From: Citrobacter amalonaticus Y19
Lineage (GTDB): Bacteria > Pseudomonadota > Gammaproteobacteria > Enterobacterales > Enterobacteriaceae
Assembly: GCF_000981805.1 (NCBI RefSeq)
Contig: NZ_CP011132.1
Coordinates: 248,001 to 312,000, forward strand
Direction of reading: 5' to 3'
DNA length: 64,000 nt
The notes under the pieces were generated by a model, which was not told the DNA's origin, made no database searches, and saw nothing but the letters and a program-made list of their open reading frames with translations. Each line of letters starts with the position of its first letter. The stretch's first letter is position 1. Both the position numbers and the translations under genes were made by a program. Positions 26,204 to 35,327 of this stretch are shown here, one piece after another.

Positions 26204-27448
26204 ATGTCACAGGCTAATCTTAGCGAAATCCTGTTCAAACCCCGTTTTAAACATCCCGAAACGTCGACCCTTGTCCGCCGTTTTAATTCCGGGACGCAGC
26301 CGCCTGTGCAATCGGCGCTGGATGGCAAGAACATTCCTCACTGGTATCGCATGATTAACCGCCTGATGTGGATCTGGCGCGGGGTGGATCCGCGAGAAAT
26401 CCTTGATGTCCAGGCGCGCATCGTGATGAGCGACGCCGAGCGCACCGATGCCGAGCTTTATGATACGGTAATTGGTTACCGTGGCGGCAACTGGATCTAT
26501 GAATGGGCAAAACAGGCGATGGACTGGCAGCAGAAAGCCTGCCAGGAAACGGATCCTGAGCGCAGCGGTCGTCACTGGCTGCACGCCTCGACGTTGTACA
26601 ACATCGCCGCCTATCCTCACCTGAAAGGGGACGATCTGGCGGAACAAGCACAGGCATTATCTAACCGCGCCTACGAGGAAGCCGCGCAGCGACTGCCTGG
26701 TACGCTGCGTGAGATGGAGTTCTCCGTGCCCGGCGGTTCCCCCGTCACCGGTTTCTTGCATATGCCAAAAGGCGACGGCCCGTTCCCGACGGTGCTCATG
26801 TGCGGTGGTCTGGATTCAATGCAGACCGACTACTACTCCCTGTACGAGCGCTATTTCGCGCCGCGTGGCATCGCCATGCTCACGCTGGACATGCCTTCCG
26901 TCGGTTTCTCTTCAAAGTGGAAGCTCTCTCAGGACTCCAGCCTGCTGCACCAGCATGTGCTGAAGGCGCTGCCGAATGTGCCGTGGGTGGATCATACCCG
27001 AGTGGCGGCATTCGGATTCCGTTTTGGTGCCAACGTGGCGGTGCGCCTGGCCTATCTTGAATCACCGCGTCTGAAGGCGGTGGCCTGTCTTGGTCCAGTT
27101 GTCCATGCGCTGCTGAGCGATCCGCTGCGTCAGGGGGCGGTACCGGAAATGTATCTTGACGTTCTGGCGAGCCGACTGGGAATGCACGATGCGTCCGATG
27201 AAGCGCTGCGCGTGGAGCTTAATCGCTACTCGCTGAAGGTGCAGGGGCTGCTCGGCCGGCGTTGCCCAACACCAATGCTCTCGGGCTTCTGGAAGAACGA
27301 TCCGTTCAGTCCGGAAGAGGAGTCGCGCTTAATCACCTCTTCATCTTCTGACGGTAAGCTGCTGGAGATTCCATTCAATCCGGTGTATCGCAATTTTGAC
27401 AACGCGTTACAGGAAATCACCCGCTGGATTGAAAAGAGATTGTGTTAA
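26204..27448 (+). CDS. frsA: FrsA, EIIAGlc-binding esterase / fermentation-respiration regulator
   Basis: A 414-residue alpha/beta-hydrolase-fold protein (MSQANLSEILFKPRFKHP) that matches E. coli FrsA over its whole length. FrsA binds unphosphorylated EIIAGlc and shifts the balance between fermentation and respiration; it also has esterase activity. AGGAGG precedes the chosen ATG; a start at 26156 would add 16 unconserved residues. Confidence 0.97.
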   Translation: MSQANLSEILFKPRFKHPETSTLVRRFNSGTQPPVQSALDGKNIPHWYRMINRLMWIWRGVDPREILDVQARIVMSDAERTDAELYDTVIGYRGGNWIYEWAKQAMDWQQKACQETDPERSGRHWLHASTLYNIAAYPHLKGDDLAEQAQALSNRAYEEAAQRLPGTLREMEFSVPGGSPVTGFLHMPKGDGPFPTVLMCGGLDSMQTDYYSLYERYFAPRGIAMLTLDMPSVGFSSKWKLSQDSSLLHQHVLKALPNVPWVDHTRVAAFGFRFGANVAVRLAYLESPRLKAVACLGPVVHALLSDPLRQGAVPEMYLDVLASRLGMHDASDEALRVELNRYSLKVQGLLGRRCPTPMLSGFWKNDPFSPEEESRLITSSSSDGKLLEIPFNPVYRNFDNALQEITRWIEKRLC

Positions 27449-27505
27449 TAATTTGCTAAATTCTACTGTTTTGGTAAAACAGTTGCTTCACAACAGGAGA
27501 TCGCA

Positions 27506-27907
27506 ATGACGTTACTGAGTGGACACCCGAAAAGTAGATTGATCAAGAAATTCACCGCGCTGGGTCCCTATATACGGGAAGGAAAGTGCGAAGATAATCG
27601 ATTCTTTTTCGATTGTCTGGCCGTTTGCGTCAACGTGAAACCCGCGCCTGAACTGCGCGAATTCTGGGGCTGGTGGATGGAACTGGAAGCGCAGGAAAAG
27701 CGTTTCACCTATAGCTATAAATTTGGTCTGTTCGACAAAGCGGGCAACTGGACGACGGTTCCTGTCAAAGATAAAGAAGTGGTTGATCGGCTGGAATATA
27801 CCCTGCGTGAGTTTCATGAGAAGTTGCGTGGACTGTTGAACACGCTGCATTTGTCACTGGAACCGGCTGACGATTTCCGTGATGAGCCGGTGAAGTTAAC
27901 GGCGTAA
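27506..27907 (+). CDS. crl: Sigma-S binding factor Crl
   Basis: A 133-residue protein with the Crl family sequence (TLLSGHPKSRLIKKF, then a Trp-rich central region E-F-W-G-W-W-M). Crl binds RpoS and assists its assembly with core polymerase. AGGAGATC precedes the start. It is convergent with phoE. Confidence 0.97.
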   Translation: MTLLSGHPKSRLIKKFTALGPYIREGKCEDNRFFFDCLAVCVNVKPAPELREFWGWWMELEAQEKRFTYSYKFGLFDKAGNWTTVPVKDKEVVDRLEYTLREFHEKLRGLLNTLHLSLEPADDFRDEPVKLTA

Positions 27908-27911
27908 TCCC

Positions 27912-27950
27912 AAAAAAGAGGCCGGATGAATCATCCGGCCTCTCTGTTTT
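27912..27950. terminator. Bidirectional terminator between crl and phoE
   Basis: AGAGGCCGGATGA / TCATCCGGCCTCT form a 13-base perfect stem, flanked by A6 on the left and T-rich sequence on the right. It can end both transcripts. Confidence 0.85.
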
Positions 27951-27960
27951 CTCCGTCCTC

Positions 27961-28003
27961 AGACCGGATAAGACGCCAGAGCGTCAGCATCCGGCATCTT
28001 CAC
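27961..28003. repeat. REP-like element
   Basis: GACCGGATAAGACGC ... GCGTCAGCATCCGGC is a single REP-like hairpin just before the phoE stop. Confidence 0.6.
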
Positions 28004-28007
28004 GGGA

Positions 28008-29060
28008 TCAGAACTGATACGTCATACCCAGCGCCACGATGTCATCGCTGTTGACGCCCAGTTTGTTGTCGTCATCAATCTGGTTGATTTTATAATCAAC
28101 AAACGCCGACATGTTTTTGTTGAAATAATAGGTCGCGCCGACATCGACATATTTCACGATATCTTCATCACCGATACCTTCAATATCTTTGCCTTTCGAC
28201 TGAACGTAACCGATGGACGGACGCAGGCCGAAATCAAACTGATATTGAGCAACGGCTTCGAAGTTTTGCGCTTTGTTGGCAAAACCACCAGAGATCGGCG
28301 CCATGTTGCGAGTTTCAGAATAGATGGTTGCCAGATAGATATTGTTGGCATCGTATTTCAGGCCGGTTCCCCAACCTTCAGCATTCTGGCCATGGCCGCG
28401 CGCTTGCAGATTTTGCTCATTGGTACGATCAGAGTTGGCGTAGGCACCAATGATGGCGAAATCGCTGCCGCCGAAGTCGTAGCTCAGTGATGTCCCGAAC
28501 CCGTCACCGTTCTGTTTCTTCACGTCACGGTTTTCGTTTTTACCCTGATATTGCAGGGTCATGTTCAGACCGTCGATCATGCCGAAGAAGTCGGTGTTAC
28601 GGTATGTCGCCAGGCCGCTGGCGCGTTTGGTCATGAAGTTATCGGTCTGTGCCAGGCCGTCACCACCAAACTCAGGGAACATATCAGTCCAGGCGGCAAC
28701 GTCATACAGCGCGCCCAGGTTACGACCATAATCGAAAGAACCGATATCTTTCAGTTTGACCCCGGCAAACGCCAGACGCGTTTTCTGACCGGTTTCGCTT
28801 TCGGTTTTGTTGCCCGCAAATTCCGCTTCCCAGCGACCATAGCCGGTCAGTTGATCGTTAATCTGCGTTTCGCCTTTAAAACCAAAGCGGACATAAGTCT
28901 GGTCGCCGTCTTTTTCATCATTATCACTGAAATAGTGCATCGCTTTGACTTTGCCATACACATCCAGTTTATTACCGTCTTTGTTAAACACTTCCGCTGC
29001 CTGCACGGATGCCGATGCCACAATACCCATCACCACTAATGCCAGAGTGCTCTTTTTCAT
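28008..29060 (-). CDS. phoE: Outer membrane phosphoporin PhoE
   Basis: A 350-residue porin with signal peptide MKKSTLALVVMGIVASASVQA and the PhoE start A-E-V-F-N-K-D-G-N. It ends in M-T-Y-Q-F, the usual Bam signal. PhoE is the anion-preferring porin induced by phosphate starvation; a Pho box lies upstream. The gene position before proBA is the E. coli one. Confidence 0.97.
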   Translation of the reverse strand: MKKSTLALVVMGIVASASVQAAEVFNKDGNKLDVYGKVKAMHYFSDNDEKDGDQTYVRFGFKGETQINDQLTGYGRWEAEFAGNKTESETGQKTRLAFAGVKLKDIGSFDYGRNLGALYDVAAWTDMFPEFGGDGLAQTDNFMTKRASGLATYRNTDFFGMIDGLNMTLQYQGKNENRDVKKQNGDGFGTSLSYDFGGSDFAIIGAYANSDRTNEQNLQARGHGQNAEGWGTGLKYDANNIYLATIYSETRNMAPISGGFANKAQNFEAVAQYQFDFGLRPSIGYVQSKGKDIEGIGDEDIVKYVDVGATYYFNKNMSAFVDYKINQIDDDNKLGVNSDDIVALGMTYQF

Positions 29061-29143
29061 TTTCAGTCCTGATTTAAAGTACGCGCTAATATTTACTGGG
29101 TGTGATCCCCGTTGAAAGACAGGAGGGTTTTTATCGCTCTGGG

Positions 29144-29161
29144 GTGAAGGTTTTATGACAA
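29144..29161 (-). promoter_or_regulatory. Pho box of phoE
   Basis: On the minus strand TTGTCATAAAACCTTCAC matches the PhoB site CTGTCATAWAWCTGTCAY at 15 of 18 positions. It lies 84 bases before the phoE start. Confidence 0.8.
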
Positions 29162-29348
29162 AGTAAGAATAATTTTAAAAAAGAATGTTTTTCTGTTTCG
29201 GTAATACAAACGTCAAAAACTGCCGCTACGCTTGCTGATCCAGCACAACAAAATTCCATGCTTTGTGCGCTGCTTGTTGGCAACCGGGGCCAGTCCTGCT
29301 AAAACGTTCGTTTACTATCATTTTCCCTATTTTTAACGGCAGAGAATC

Positions 29349-30452
29349 ATGAGTGACAGCCAGACGCTGGTGGTAAAACTCGGCACCAGTGTGCTAACGG
29401 GCGGATCGCGCCGCCTGAACCGAGCCCACATTGTAGAACTTGTTCGTCAGTGCGCGCAGTTGCATGCCGCAGGACATCGTATTGTTATCGTCACGTCGGG
29501 TGCTATTGCCGCCGGGCGTGAACACCTGGGATACCCGGAACTGCCTGCGACCATTGCCACCAAGCAACTGCTGGCGGCGGTTGGGCAGAGTCGACTGATT
29601 CAACTGTGGGAACAGCTGTTTTCGATTTACGGCATTCACGTCGGGCAGATGCTGCTGACGCGGGCGGATATGGAAGACCGGGAGCGCTTTCTGAATGCGC
29701 GCGACACCCTGCGTGCGCTGCTGGATAACAATATCGTTCCGATTATCAACGAAAACGATGCGGTTGCCACGGCGGAAATTAAAGTAGGGGATAACGACAA
29801 TCTCTCCGCGCTGGCGGCGATCCTCGCCGGGGCGGACAAACTGCTGCTGCTGACCGACCAACAGGGGCTGTTCACCGCCGATCCGCGTACCGATCCGCAA
29901 GCCGAGCTGATTAAGGATGTCTACGGGATTGATGACGCCCTGCGCGCCATCGCCGGCGACAGCGTATCGGGGCTGGGAACGGGTGGCATGGGCACCAAGC
30001 TGCAGGCCGCCGACGTTGCCTGCCGCGCCGGTATCGACACCATTATTGCCGCTGGCAGCAAGCCGGGCGTAATTGGTGACGTGATGGAAGGTATCTCTGT
30101 CGGGACCCGCTTCCACGCGCAGGCTTCCCCGCTGGAAAACCGCAAACGCTGGATCTTCGGCGCGCCGCCTGCCGGTGAAATCACCGTGGATGAAGGGGCG
30201 ACGGCGGCTATTCTGGAACGCGGCAGTTCCCTGCTGCCAAAAGGCATTAAAAGCGTGACAGGCAACTTCTCTCGTGGTGAAGTGATCCGCATCTGTAACC
30301 TCGAAGGGCGCGACATCGCCCATGGTGTGAGCCGCTATAACAGCGACGCGCTACGCCGAATTGCCGGACACCACTCCCAGCAGATTGACGCGATTCTGGG
30401 CTATGAATACGGCCCGGTCGCCGTTCATCGCGATGACATGATTACCCGTTAA
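29349..30452 (+). CDS. proB: Glutamate 5-kinase
   Basis: A 367-residue protein with an amino-acid kinase domain (V-V-K-L-G-T-S near the start, I-I-N-E-N-D-A near 135, G-T-G-G-M-G-T-K near 215) and a C-terminal PUA domain. It performs the first step of proline synthesis and is feedback inhibited by proline. proA follows after 11 bases. Confidence 0.98.
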   Translation: MSDSQTLVVKLGTSVLTGGSRRLNRAHIVELVRQCAQLHAAGHRIVIVTSGAIAAGREHLGYPELPATIATKQLLAAVGQSRLIQLWEQLFSIYGIHVGQMLLTRADMEDRERFLNARDTLRALLDNNIVPIINENDAVATAEIKVGDNDNLSALAAILAGADKLLLLTDQQGLFTADPRTDPQAELIKDVYGIDDALRAIAGDSVSGLGTGGMGTKLQAADVACRAGIDTIIAAGSKPGVIGDVMEGISVGTRFHAQASPLENRKRWIFGAPPAGEITVDEGATAAILERGSSLLPKGIKSVTGNFSRGEVIRICNLEGRDIAHGVSRYNSDALRRIAGHHSQQIDAILGYEYGPVAVHRDDMITR

Positions 30453-30463
30453 GGAGCAGATAA

Positions 30464-31717
30464 ATGCTGGAAAAAATGGGCATTGCTGCCAAAGCGGCGT
30501 CGTACAAACTGGCGCTGCTCTCCAGCCGCGAAAAAAATCGCGTACTGGAAAAAATAGCTGATGAGCTTGAAGCACAAACGGAAACTATCCTGAACGCAAA
30601 TGCGCAGGATGTGGCCGAAGCCCGCGCGAACGGTCTGAGCGAGGCGATGCTCGATCGTCTGGCGTTGACGCCTGCGCGCCTGAAAGCGATTGCTGATGAT
30701 GTCCGTCAGGTCTGCAATCTGGCGGATCCGGTCGGTCAGGTGATTGACGGGGGAGTGCTGGACAGCGGATTGCGTCTGGAACGTCGCCGCGTGCCGCTGG
30801 GCGTGATTGGCGTCATTTATGAAGCGCGACCGAACGTTACCGTCGATGTGGCCTCCCTGTGCCTGAAAACGGGCAATGCGGCGATTCTGCGCGGCGGGAA
30901 AGAGACGTATCGCACCAACGCGGCCACCGTACGTGTGATCCAGCAGGCGTTAACCTCCTGTGGTTTACCGGAAGCGGCGATTCAGGCAATTGAAAGCCCC
31001 GACCGTGCGCTGGTGAATGAGATGCTGCGCATGGATAAGTATATCGACATGCTGATCCCGCGTGGCGGCGCTGGCCTGCATAAGTTGTGCCGCGAGCAGT
31101 CAACGATCCCGGTGATCACCGGTGGGATTGGCGTTTGCCATATCGTTGTCGACGATAGCGCAGAGATTGCTCCGGCGCTGAAGATTATCGTCAATGCGAA
31201 AACGCAACGTCCAAGTACCTGTAATACGGTAGAGACGCTGTTGGTGCATCAGGACATCGCCGCGCGTTTCTTGCCCGCGCTGAGTCAGCAGATGGCTGAG
31301 AGCGGCGTGACGCTGCATGCGGATGAGCGCTCGTTTGCCCCGTTGAGCGCAGGCCCCGCGAACGTGGTGGCGGTTAAAGCGGAAGAATTTGACGACGAGT
31401 TTCTGTCACTGGATTTGAACGTCAAAATTGTTGCTGACCTGGATGATGCTATCGCACATATTCGCGCGCACGGCACCCAGCATTCCGACGCCATCCTGAC
31501 GCGCACCATGCACAATGCGAACCGTTTTGTGAATGAAGTGGATTCGTCTGCGGTGTACGTCAACGCTTCCACCCGTTTTACCGATGGCGGACAGTTTGGT
31601 CTCGGGGCGGAAGTCGCCGTCAGCACGCAAAAACTGCATGCGCGTGGCCCGATGGGGCTGGAAGCACTGACCACCTACAAGTGGATCGGCTTTGGCGACG
31701 ACACGATTCGTGCCTAA
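30464..31717 (+). CDS. proA: Gamma-glutamyl phosphate reductase
   Basis: A 417-residue aldehyde-dehydrogenase-fold enzyme for the second step of proline synthesis. The catalytic Cys is in R-P-S-T-C-N-T-V-E-T near residue 255. It forms an operon and an enzyme complex with ProB. AAGGAGCAG precedes the start. Confidence 0.98.
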   Translation: MLEKMGIAAKAASYKLALLSSREKNRVLEKIADELEAQTETILNANAQDVAEARANGLSEAMLDRLALTPARLKAIADDVRQVCNLADPVGQVIDGGVLDSGLRLERRRVPLGVIGVIYEARPNVTVDVASLCLKTGNAAILRGGKETYRTNAATVRVIQQALTSCGLPEAAIQAIESPDRALVNEMLRMDKYIDMLIPRGGAGLHKLCREQSTIPVITGGIGVCHIVVDDSAEIAPALKIIVNAKTQRPSTCNTVETLLVHQDIAARFLPALSQQMAESGVTLHADERSFAPLSAGPANVVAVKAEEFDDEFLSLDLNVKIVADLDDAIAHIRAHGTQHSDAILTRTMHNANRFVNEVDSSAVYVNASTRFTDGGQFGLGAEVAVSTQKLHARGPMGLEALTTYKWIGFGDDTIRA

Positions 31718-31762
31718 TTAACGCCGGGTGATGCAAAATCAGCCACTTGATTCGCAAGGCTA

Positions 31763-31791
31763 TTGACGCATCACTCGGTTAGTTTTAACCT
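31763..31791 (+). promoter_or_regulatory. Promoter of tRNA-Thr
   Basis: TTGACG and TAACCT with 17 bases between, 41 bases before the tRNA. The -35 box is the same as that of tRNA-Asp. Confidence 0.65.
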
Positions 31792-31831
31792 TCTACCCCG
31801 TGTTCACACTCGTGGGCACGTCCTATTCAGG

Positions 31832-31907
31832 GCCGATATAGCTCAGTTGGTAGAGCAGCGCATTCGTAATGCGAAGGTCGGAGGTTCGACTCCTCTTATC
31901 GGCACCA
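31832..31907 (+). tRNA. thrW: tRNA-Thr (anticodon CGT)
   Basis: A 76-base tRNA with acceptor GCCGATA / TATCGGC, anticodon loop ATTCGTAA (CGT), T-arm GGAGGTTCGACTCCTC and encoded CCA. In E. coli thrW follows proA and is an integration site for prophage-like elements such as CP4-6. Confidence 0.97.
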
Positions 31908-32106
31908 GTTAAATCAAGCAGTTAGCCCTTAAAATTCCACTCTCCTCTGAATACCAACCAGTCATGTAAACATCAGCAATGTATGCCTGTAGTCCCCAGC
32001 CACCAAAGTTTATATGTTCGTTGAGTGCCAGGAGCGGACGTTGCTGACCCTTAGATCTATTGTCAATTAGGGTGGAGCACATACCGCAAAACATCGATTG
32101 GCTACA

Positions 32107-32150
32107 CATTCGCAGAAATACAGCCGTTCGGAGGTTTTATTCCTCTTACA
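32107..32150 (+). other. Degenerate copy of the tRNA-Thr 3' half (decayed attachment site)
   Basis: The stretch begins CATTCG like the anticodon stem of the tRNA and then has TTCGGAGGTT..A.TCCTCTTA, which lines up with the T-arm and 3' acceptor of thrW (about 18 of 22 positions). It lies 200 bases downstream in the same direction. The most likely source is a duplicated att core left by an old integration at thrW. The region 31908-32169 otherwise holds nothing I recognise. Confidence 0.5.
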
Positions 32151-32169
32151 GAATGATCAGAACCTTGCA

Positions 32170-32754
32170 TTATTGATTTCGTGTCACCTCGTATCGCAGG
32201 CAGACTACGCCCGACGGGAAAACTTTACTGTTCACCAGCATGAGTGAGGTTCTGTCTTTTATGTTTTTGAACAAGGGAATACCTTGCCCCAGCAGAATCG
32301 GATTGACGAATAGCCAATACTCATCAATAAGGTTTTCCGCCATTAGCGAGTGAGTAGTTGAAGGGCTGCCAAACATTAAAATTTCGCTGCCATCGTTACG
32401 CTTGAGCTTGCTGATTTCGTCGCTTAAATTGCGACTGATAATTTGTGTATTAGGGGGATTTTTTTCCAACAGGGTTTTCGACAACACCACTTTGTGGGCA
32501 GATTTATACCAACGCGAATGCGCATGGTCATGCGGGCTGGCGTCAGGCTTATCGGCAGCAGTTGGCCAGTACGACTCCATCATCTGGTAGGTGATGCGCC
32601 CATATAAGGCGGTGTCGGTCTGTTGAATCCGCTGCTCCACGTATTCAAACAAATCGGGGCTTATGCTTATCCAGGCCAGACTCGCTGGGCCCTCAGCGGT
32701 AGAAGCGACAAAACCATCCAGCGACACATGGACAAAAGAAACTATTTTTCTCAT
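32170..32754 (-). CDS. Dihydrofolate reductase-like protein (RibD C-terminal family)
   Basis: A 194-residue reductase-fold protein of the YwjB/YyaP type: it starts MRKIVSFVHVSLDGFVA, has Y-G-R-I-T-Y-Q-M-M near residue 50 and an N-P-I-L-L-G-Q-G-I-P-L-F segment near 155. NADPH binding is expected, but these proteins are generally not folate enzymes and their substrate is unknown. It lies between the att-like remnant and an IS fragment, so it was probably acquired. Base composition is more A/T-rich than the neighbouring backbone. Confidence 0.85.
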   Translation of the reverse strand: MRKIVSFVHVSLDGFVASTAEGPASLAWISISPDLFEYVEQRIQQTDTALYGRITYQMMESYWPTAADKPDASPHDHAHSRWYKSAHKVVLSKTLLEKNPPNTQIISRNLSDEISKLKRNDGSEILMFGSPSTTHSLMAENLIDEYWLFVNPILLGQGIPLFKNIKDRTSLMLVNSKVFPSGVVCLRYEVTRNQ

Positions 32755-32765
32755 GGTTTTCTCTT

Positions 32766-32899
32766 TGATTACTGACTATATCGTCGGGTATTACAACTCG
32801 CTAAGGCAGCATGAATATAACGGTGGGCATCCTCAAACAAATCGGAAAACCGATACTGGAAAAACGCTAAATCGGTGGTCAGTTTAGTTGACCGCTACA
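32766..32899 (+). mobile_element. IS3-family transposase C-terminal remnant with terminal repeat
   Basis: One frame reads T-D-Y-I-V-G-Y-Y-N-S-L-R-Q-H-E-Y-N-G-G, the end of an IS3-family OrfB. The reading then continues in a different frame as S-E-N-R-Y-W-K-N-A-K-S-V-V-S, so at least one frameshift is present. The sequence ends with GTTGACCGCTACA, a likely right terminal repeat ending in CA. No left end or OrfA remains. Confidence 0.75.
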
Positions 32900-32912
32900 G
32901 ATTTGCGGGTGC

Positions 32913-33869
32913 TTAGACATGTTTACGGCGTTTTGCTGAGTACATCACCTCGTCGCTTTCTTTCAGCATCTCCACCAGAGAGGGGTAACGAAGCGGATCA
33001 TTATGCAACATTCCATAAGAATAATTAATCGAATAGGGTTTCCCCGAGTGGTCGTTGTACTCATCCACACTTTTACGCACCCTTTTTAAAAAGGAACCCG
33101 TCCGGGCTTTGTGAGTGACGAGAACGGCGAATTCATCCCCTCCAATTCGTCCTGCGATATCTCCGGCGCTAAGATGCTGGCATAACAGAGCGGAGAATAC
33201 TTTTAGCACCTCATCTCCTTCAGCATGCCCCCAGAGATCGTTAACAGGTTTGAATTTATCGAGATCCAAAAAGATAAGACTGAAAGGGACATTCGTCTGG
33301 GTAAGGGCCAGAAATCGCTTCTCCCCTGCATTGTAAAAACCACGACGATTGGGTATGCCTGTAAGACTGTCAGTCATGGCTATGCCCGTAACCTTAAATT
33401 CATCCTCAACTATAAATGCCAGGTCTCTGAGTGTTGCAATATCATCGTCGTTGAAGGACCGGGGAGAGGAATTTATCAGACAAAGTGTGCCTGCAACCGC
33501 GCCATCAGGAAGATGCACGGGATAACCCGCATAGAATCTGATATAAGGTTCACCAATCACCAGGGGATTATCATGAAAACGATCATCGCTAACCGCATCG
33601 TTAACAATAAATGGACCTTCCTGCAAAATGGCGTGGCCACAAAAGGAGACATTACGAGACGTTTCACGAGTCCCCAACCCTTCGCATGCAAGCAACCACT
33701 GGCGTTCGCGATCAATCAGGCTAATCAGTGCAACTGGCACCTGAAAAAGTTTCTTTGTCAGACGAGTTAAACGGTCGAAACGCTCTTCAGAGCCTGTATC
33801 AAGAAGGTCTGCCAGATAAAGCGATTTTAATCGTTCTTCCTCATTTTCCGGGATGCCTGGAAATTTCAT
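32913..33869 (-). CDS. GAF-GGDEF diguanylate cyclase
   Basis: A 318-residue protein. Residues 20-155 form a GAF domain (E-R-F-D-R-L-T-R-L then F-Y-A-G-Y-P-V). Residues 160-318 form a GGDEF domain with intact active site R-I-G-G-D-E-F and D-S-L-T-G-I-P-N-R-R-G. It should make cyclic di-GMP in response to a ligand bound by the GAF domain, in the cytosol. No phosphodiesterase domain is attached. It stands alone between an IS remnant and an export-protein operon. Confidence 0.92.
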   Translation of the reverse strand: MKFPGIPENEEERLKSLYLADLLDTGSEERFDRLTRLTKKLFQVPVALISLIDRERQWLLACEGLGTRETSRNVSFCGHAILQEGPFIVNDAVSDDRFHDNPLVIGEPYIRFYAGYPVHLPDGAVAGTLCLINSSPRSFNDDDIATLRDLAFIVEDEFKVTGIAMTDSLTGIPNRRGFYNAGEKRFLALTQTNVPFSLIFLDLDKFKPVNDLWGHAEGDEVLKVFSALLCQHLSAGDIAGRIGGDEFAVLVTHKARTGSFLKRVRKSVDEYNDHSGKPYSINYSYGMLHNDPLRYPSLVEMLKESDEVMYSAKRRKHV

Positions 33870-34086
33870 ATAACCTCGAAGACACTAACATGTTTACGCC
33901 AGTCGTATTCAGGCGTACAGACGGAGTGAGTCTTTCCTGTCATATGAATATAGCTCAAACAAAATCGCCAGCCTGGTAGAACATTCCATATTTGATTAAG
34001 GATAGCGTTGCATCGACTCGTTGAACTCACAGTTCAAAGCAGACCGTCACGTTCCCATTTATTTTTTGATAAAACTGATGTTTCTA

Positions 34087-34112
34087 TTGAGCCTTCAATA
34101 ACGAAGGCTCAA
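34087..34112 (-). terminator. Hairpin after the exported hydrolase operon
   Basis: TTGAGCCTTC / GAAGGCTCAA form a perfect ten-base stem with a six-base loop 12 bases after the hydrolase stop. The T run is short. The 255-base gap 33870-34124 holds nothing else I recognise. Confidence 0.6.
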
Positions 34113-34124
34113 TACTCGCTCTTC

Positions 34125-35189
34125 CTATTGCAGCTCCTTTTCCTTCAGGAACTGACTCACCAAATCAGCAATCTGCACATTATTTAAATCAGAGAACGGG
34201 AAATGGGTATTCCCTTTGATTCCCACTTCTGGCAGATGCGTCACCGTCACATCCCCGCCATGCTTGTTCACCACGTCACGCCACTCACGAGCCATCGCCA
34301 GACGTACGCGCCAGCTGTCCTGCGCGGGCATGGCGACAGGTTTATCCGGGATGTTATCGCCGTAAATAATCAGAATCGGGATTTTGGTCAGTGCCATAAA
34401 TTGCTCCATTGGCACAGGCTCTCCCTTCAGCGTGTCGAACGCGCTTGGCATCGGGGCAGGGAGTTCTTTTTCCGGAAAGACAAAGCTGCTGCCAGGCTCG
34501 AAGGCGACAATGGCTTTGACCTTGTCGTTTTTCATCGCCGTGTACCAGCCTGGTCCGCCACCCTGAGAGTGGGTGAAGAGGATAGCCGGGCCGGATTTAT
34601 CCACGACGGCAGACATCGCATCAGAGATAACATTGATATCAAACGGCCCGGTATTCGGGGTCATCTGACGGAAATACTGATTCAGCGCTTCTTTGTCGTG
34701 AGAGAACTGAACGCCTTCAAAATACGCCGGCCACACGCCAACGCGGAACTGATTGAACCACATCTGCTCATCCGGTTTTGGCGTAACAGACCCTTCTACC
34801 GTCGTGCGCCCGGCGCTGCCCCGACGCGGCTGATCGACAAGGTAAGTCGAGAACCCGCGACGCAGGAAGATATTCTGGAACCCTTCGCGACCATCCGGAG
34901 TGCTTTCCCAGGTACGGGAGAACTGACCTGCGCCGTGCAGCATCACGATAGGGTATTTATGCGGATTTTCCGGGATTTGGTAGAACACAGAGGCATGATC
35001 GCCATGGTAAGTTTGGCCAGCTGAATCCAGCGGCTTTTTCGCGTCAAATGTTCCCGGGGCAGTGATGATGGTGCCACCAGCAGAAAAGCTTCCCTGTTCC
35101 TGAACGACCAGCGGCTCGGCGTATACCGACTGAGCTATCAGGCCACCCGTCATCACGCAGATGGCCAGCGTTTTTAAGATTGTCTTCAA
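34125..35189 (-). CDS. Exported alpha/beta hydrolase
   Basis: A 354-residue protein with a Sec signal peptide (MKTILKTLAICVMTGGLIA, cleavage near Y-A-E). The hydrolase fold shows I-V-M-L-H-G-A-G-Q near residue 83 (oxyanion hole), F-T-H-S-Q-G-G-G near 205 (nucleophile Ser) and a late G-N-T-H-F-P for the His. It acts in the periplasm. It is third in a gene set with the cupin and the CMD-like protein. Substrate unknown; esterase or lactonase activity is possible. Confidence 0.88.
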   Translation of the reverse strand: MKTILKTLAICVMTGGLIAQSVYAEPLVVQEQGSFSAGGTIITAPGTFDAKKPLDSAGQTYHGDHASVFYQIPENPHKYPIVMLHGAGQFSRTWESTPDGREGFQNIFLRRGFSTYLVDQPRRGSAGRTTVEGSVTPKPDEQMWFNQFRVGVWPAYFEGVQFSHDKEALNQYFRQMTPNTGPFDINVISDAMSAVVDKSGPAILFTHSQGGGPGWYTAMKNDKVKAIVAFEPGSSFVFPEKELPAPMPSAFDTLKGEPVPMEQFMALTKIPILIIYGDNIPDKPVAMPAQDSWRVRLAMAREWRDVVNKHGGDVTVTHLPEVGIKGNTHFPFSDLNNVQIADLVSQFLKEKELQ

Positions 35190-35327
35190 GATTACATCCT
35201 CTGTTATGTTTGCCGTTCAATCATATCTGAGCTGTCAGCGTGAATTATTTAGCCCCCTTGATTGCGCTTATTTGGCAGACTCATAAATGCACACGATTAG
35301 CTGCGGATCGTCTCGAATCAACTTACT

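Noticed and set aside
33870..34124. Search for a regulatory RNA or riboswitch upstream of the diguanylate cyclase
   Set aside because: No GEMM-like or other conserved fold could be recognised by eye.
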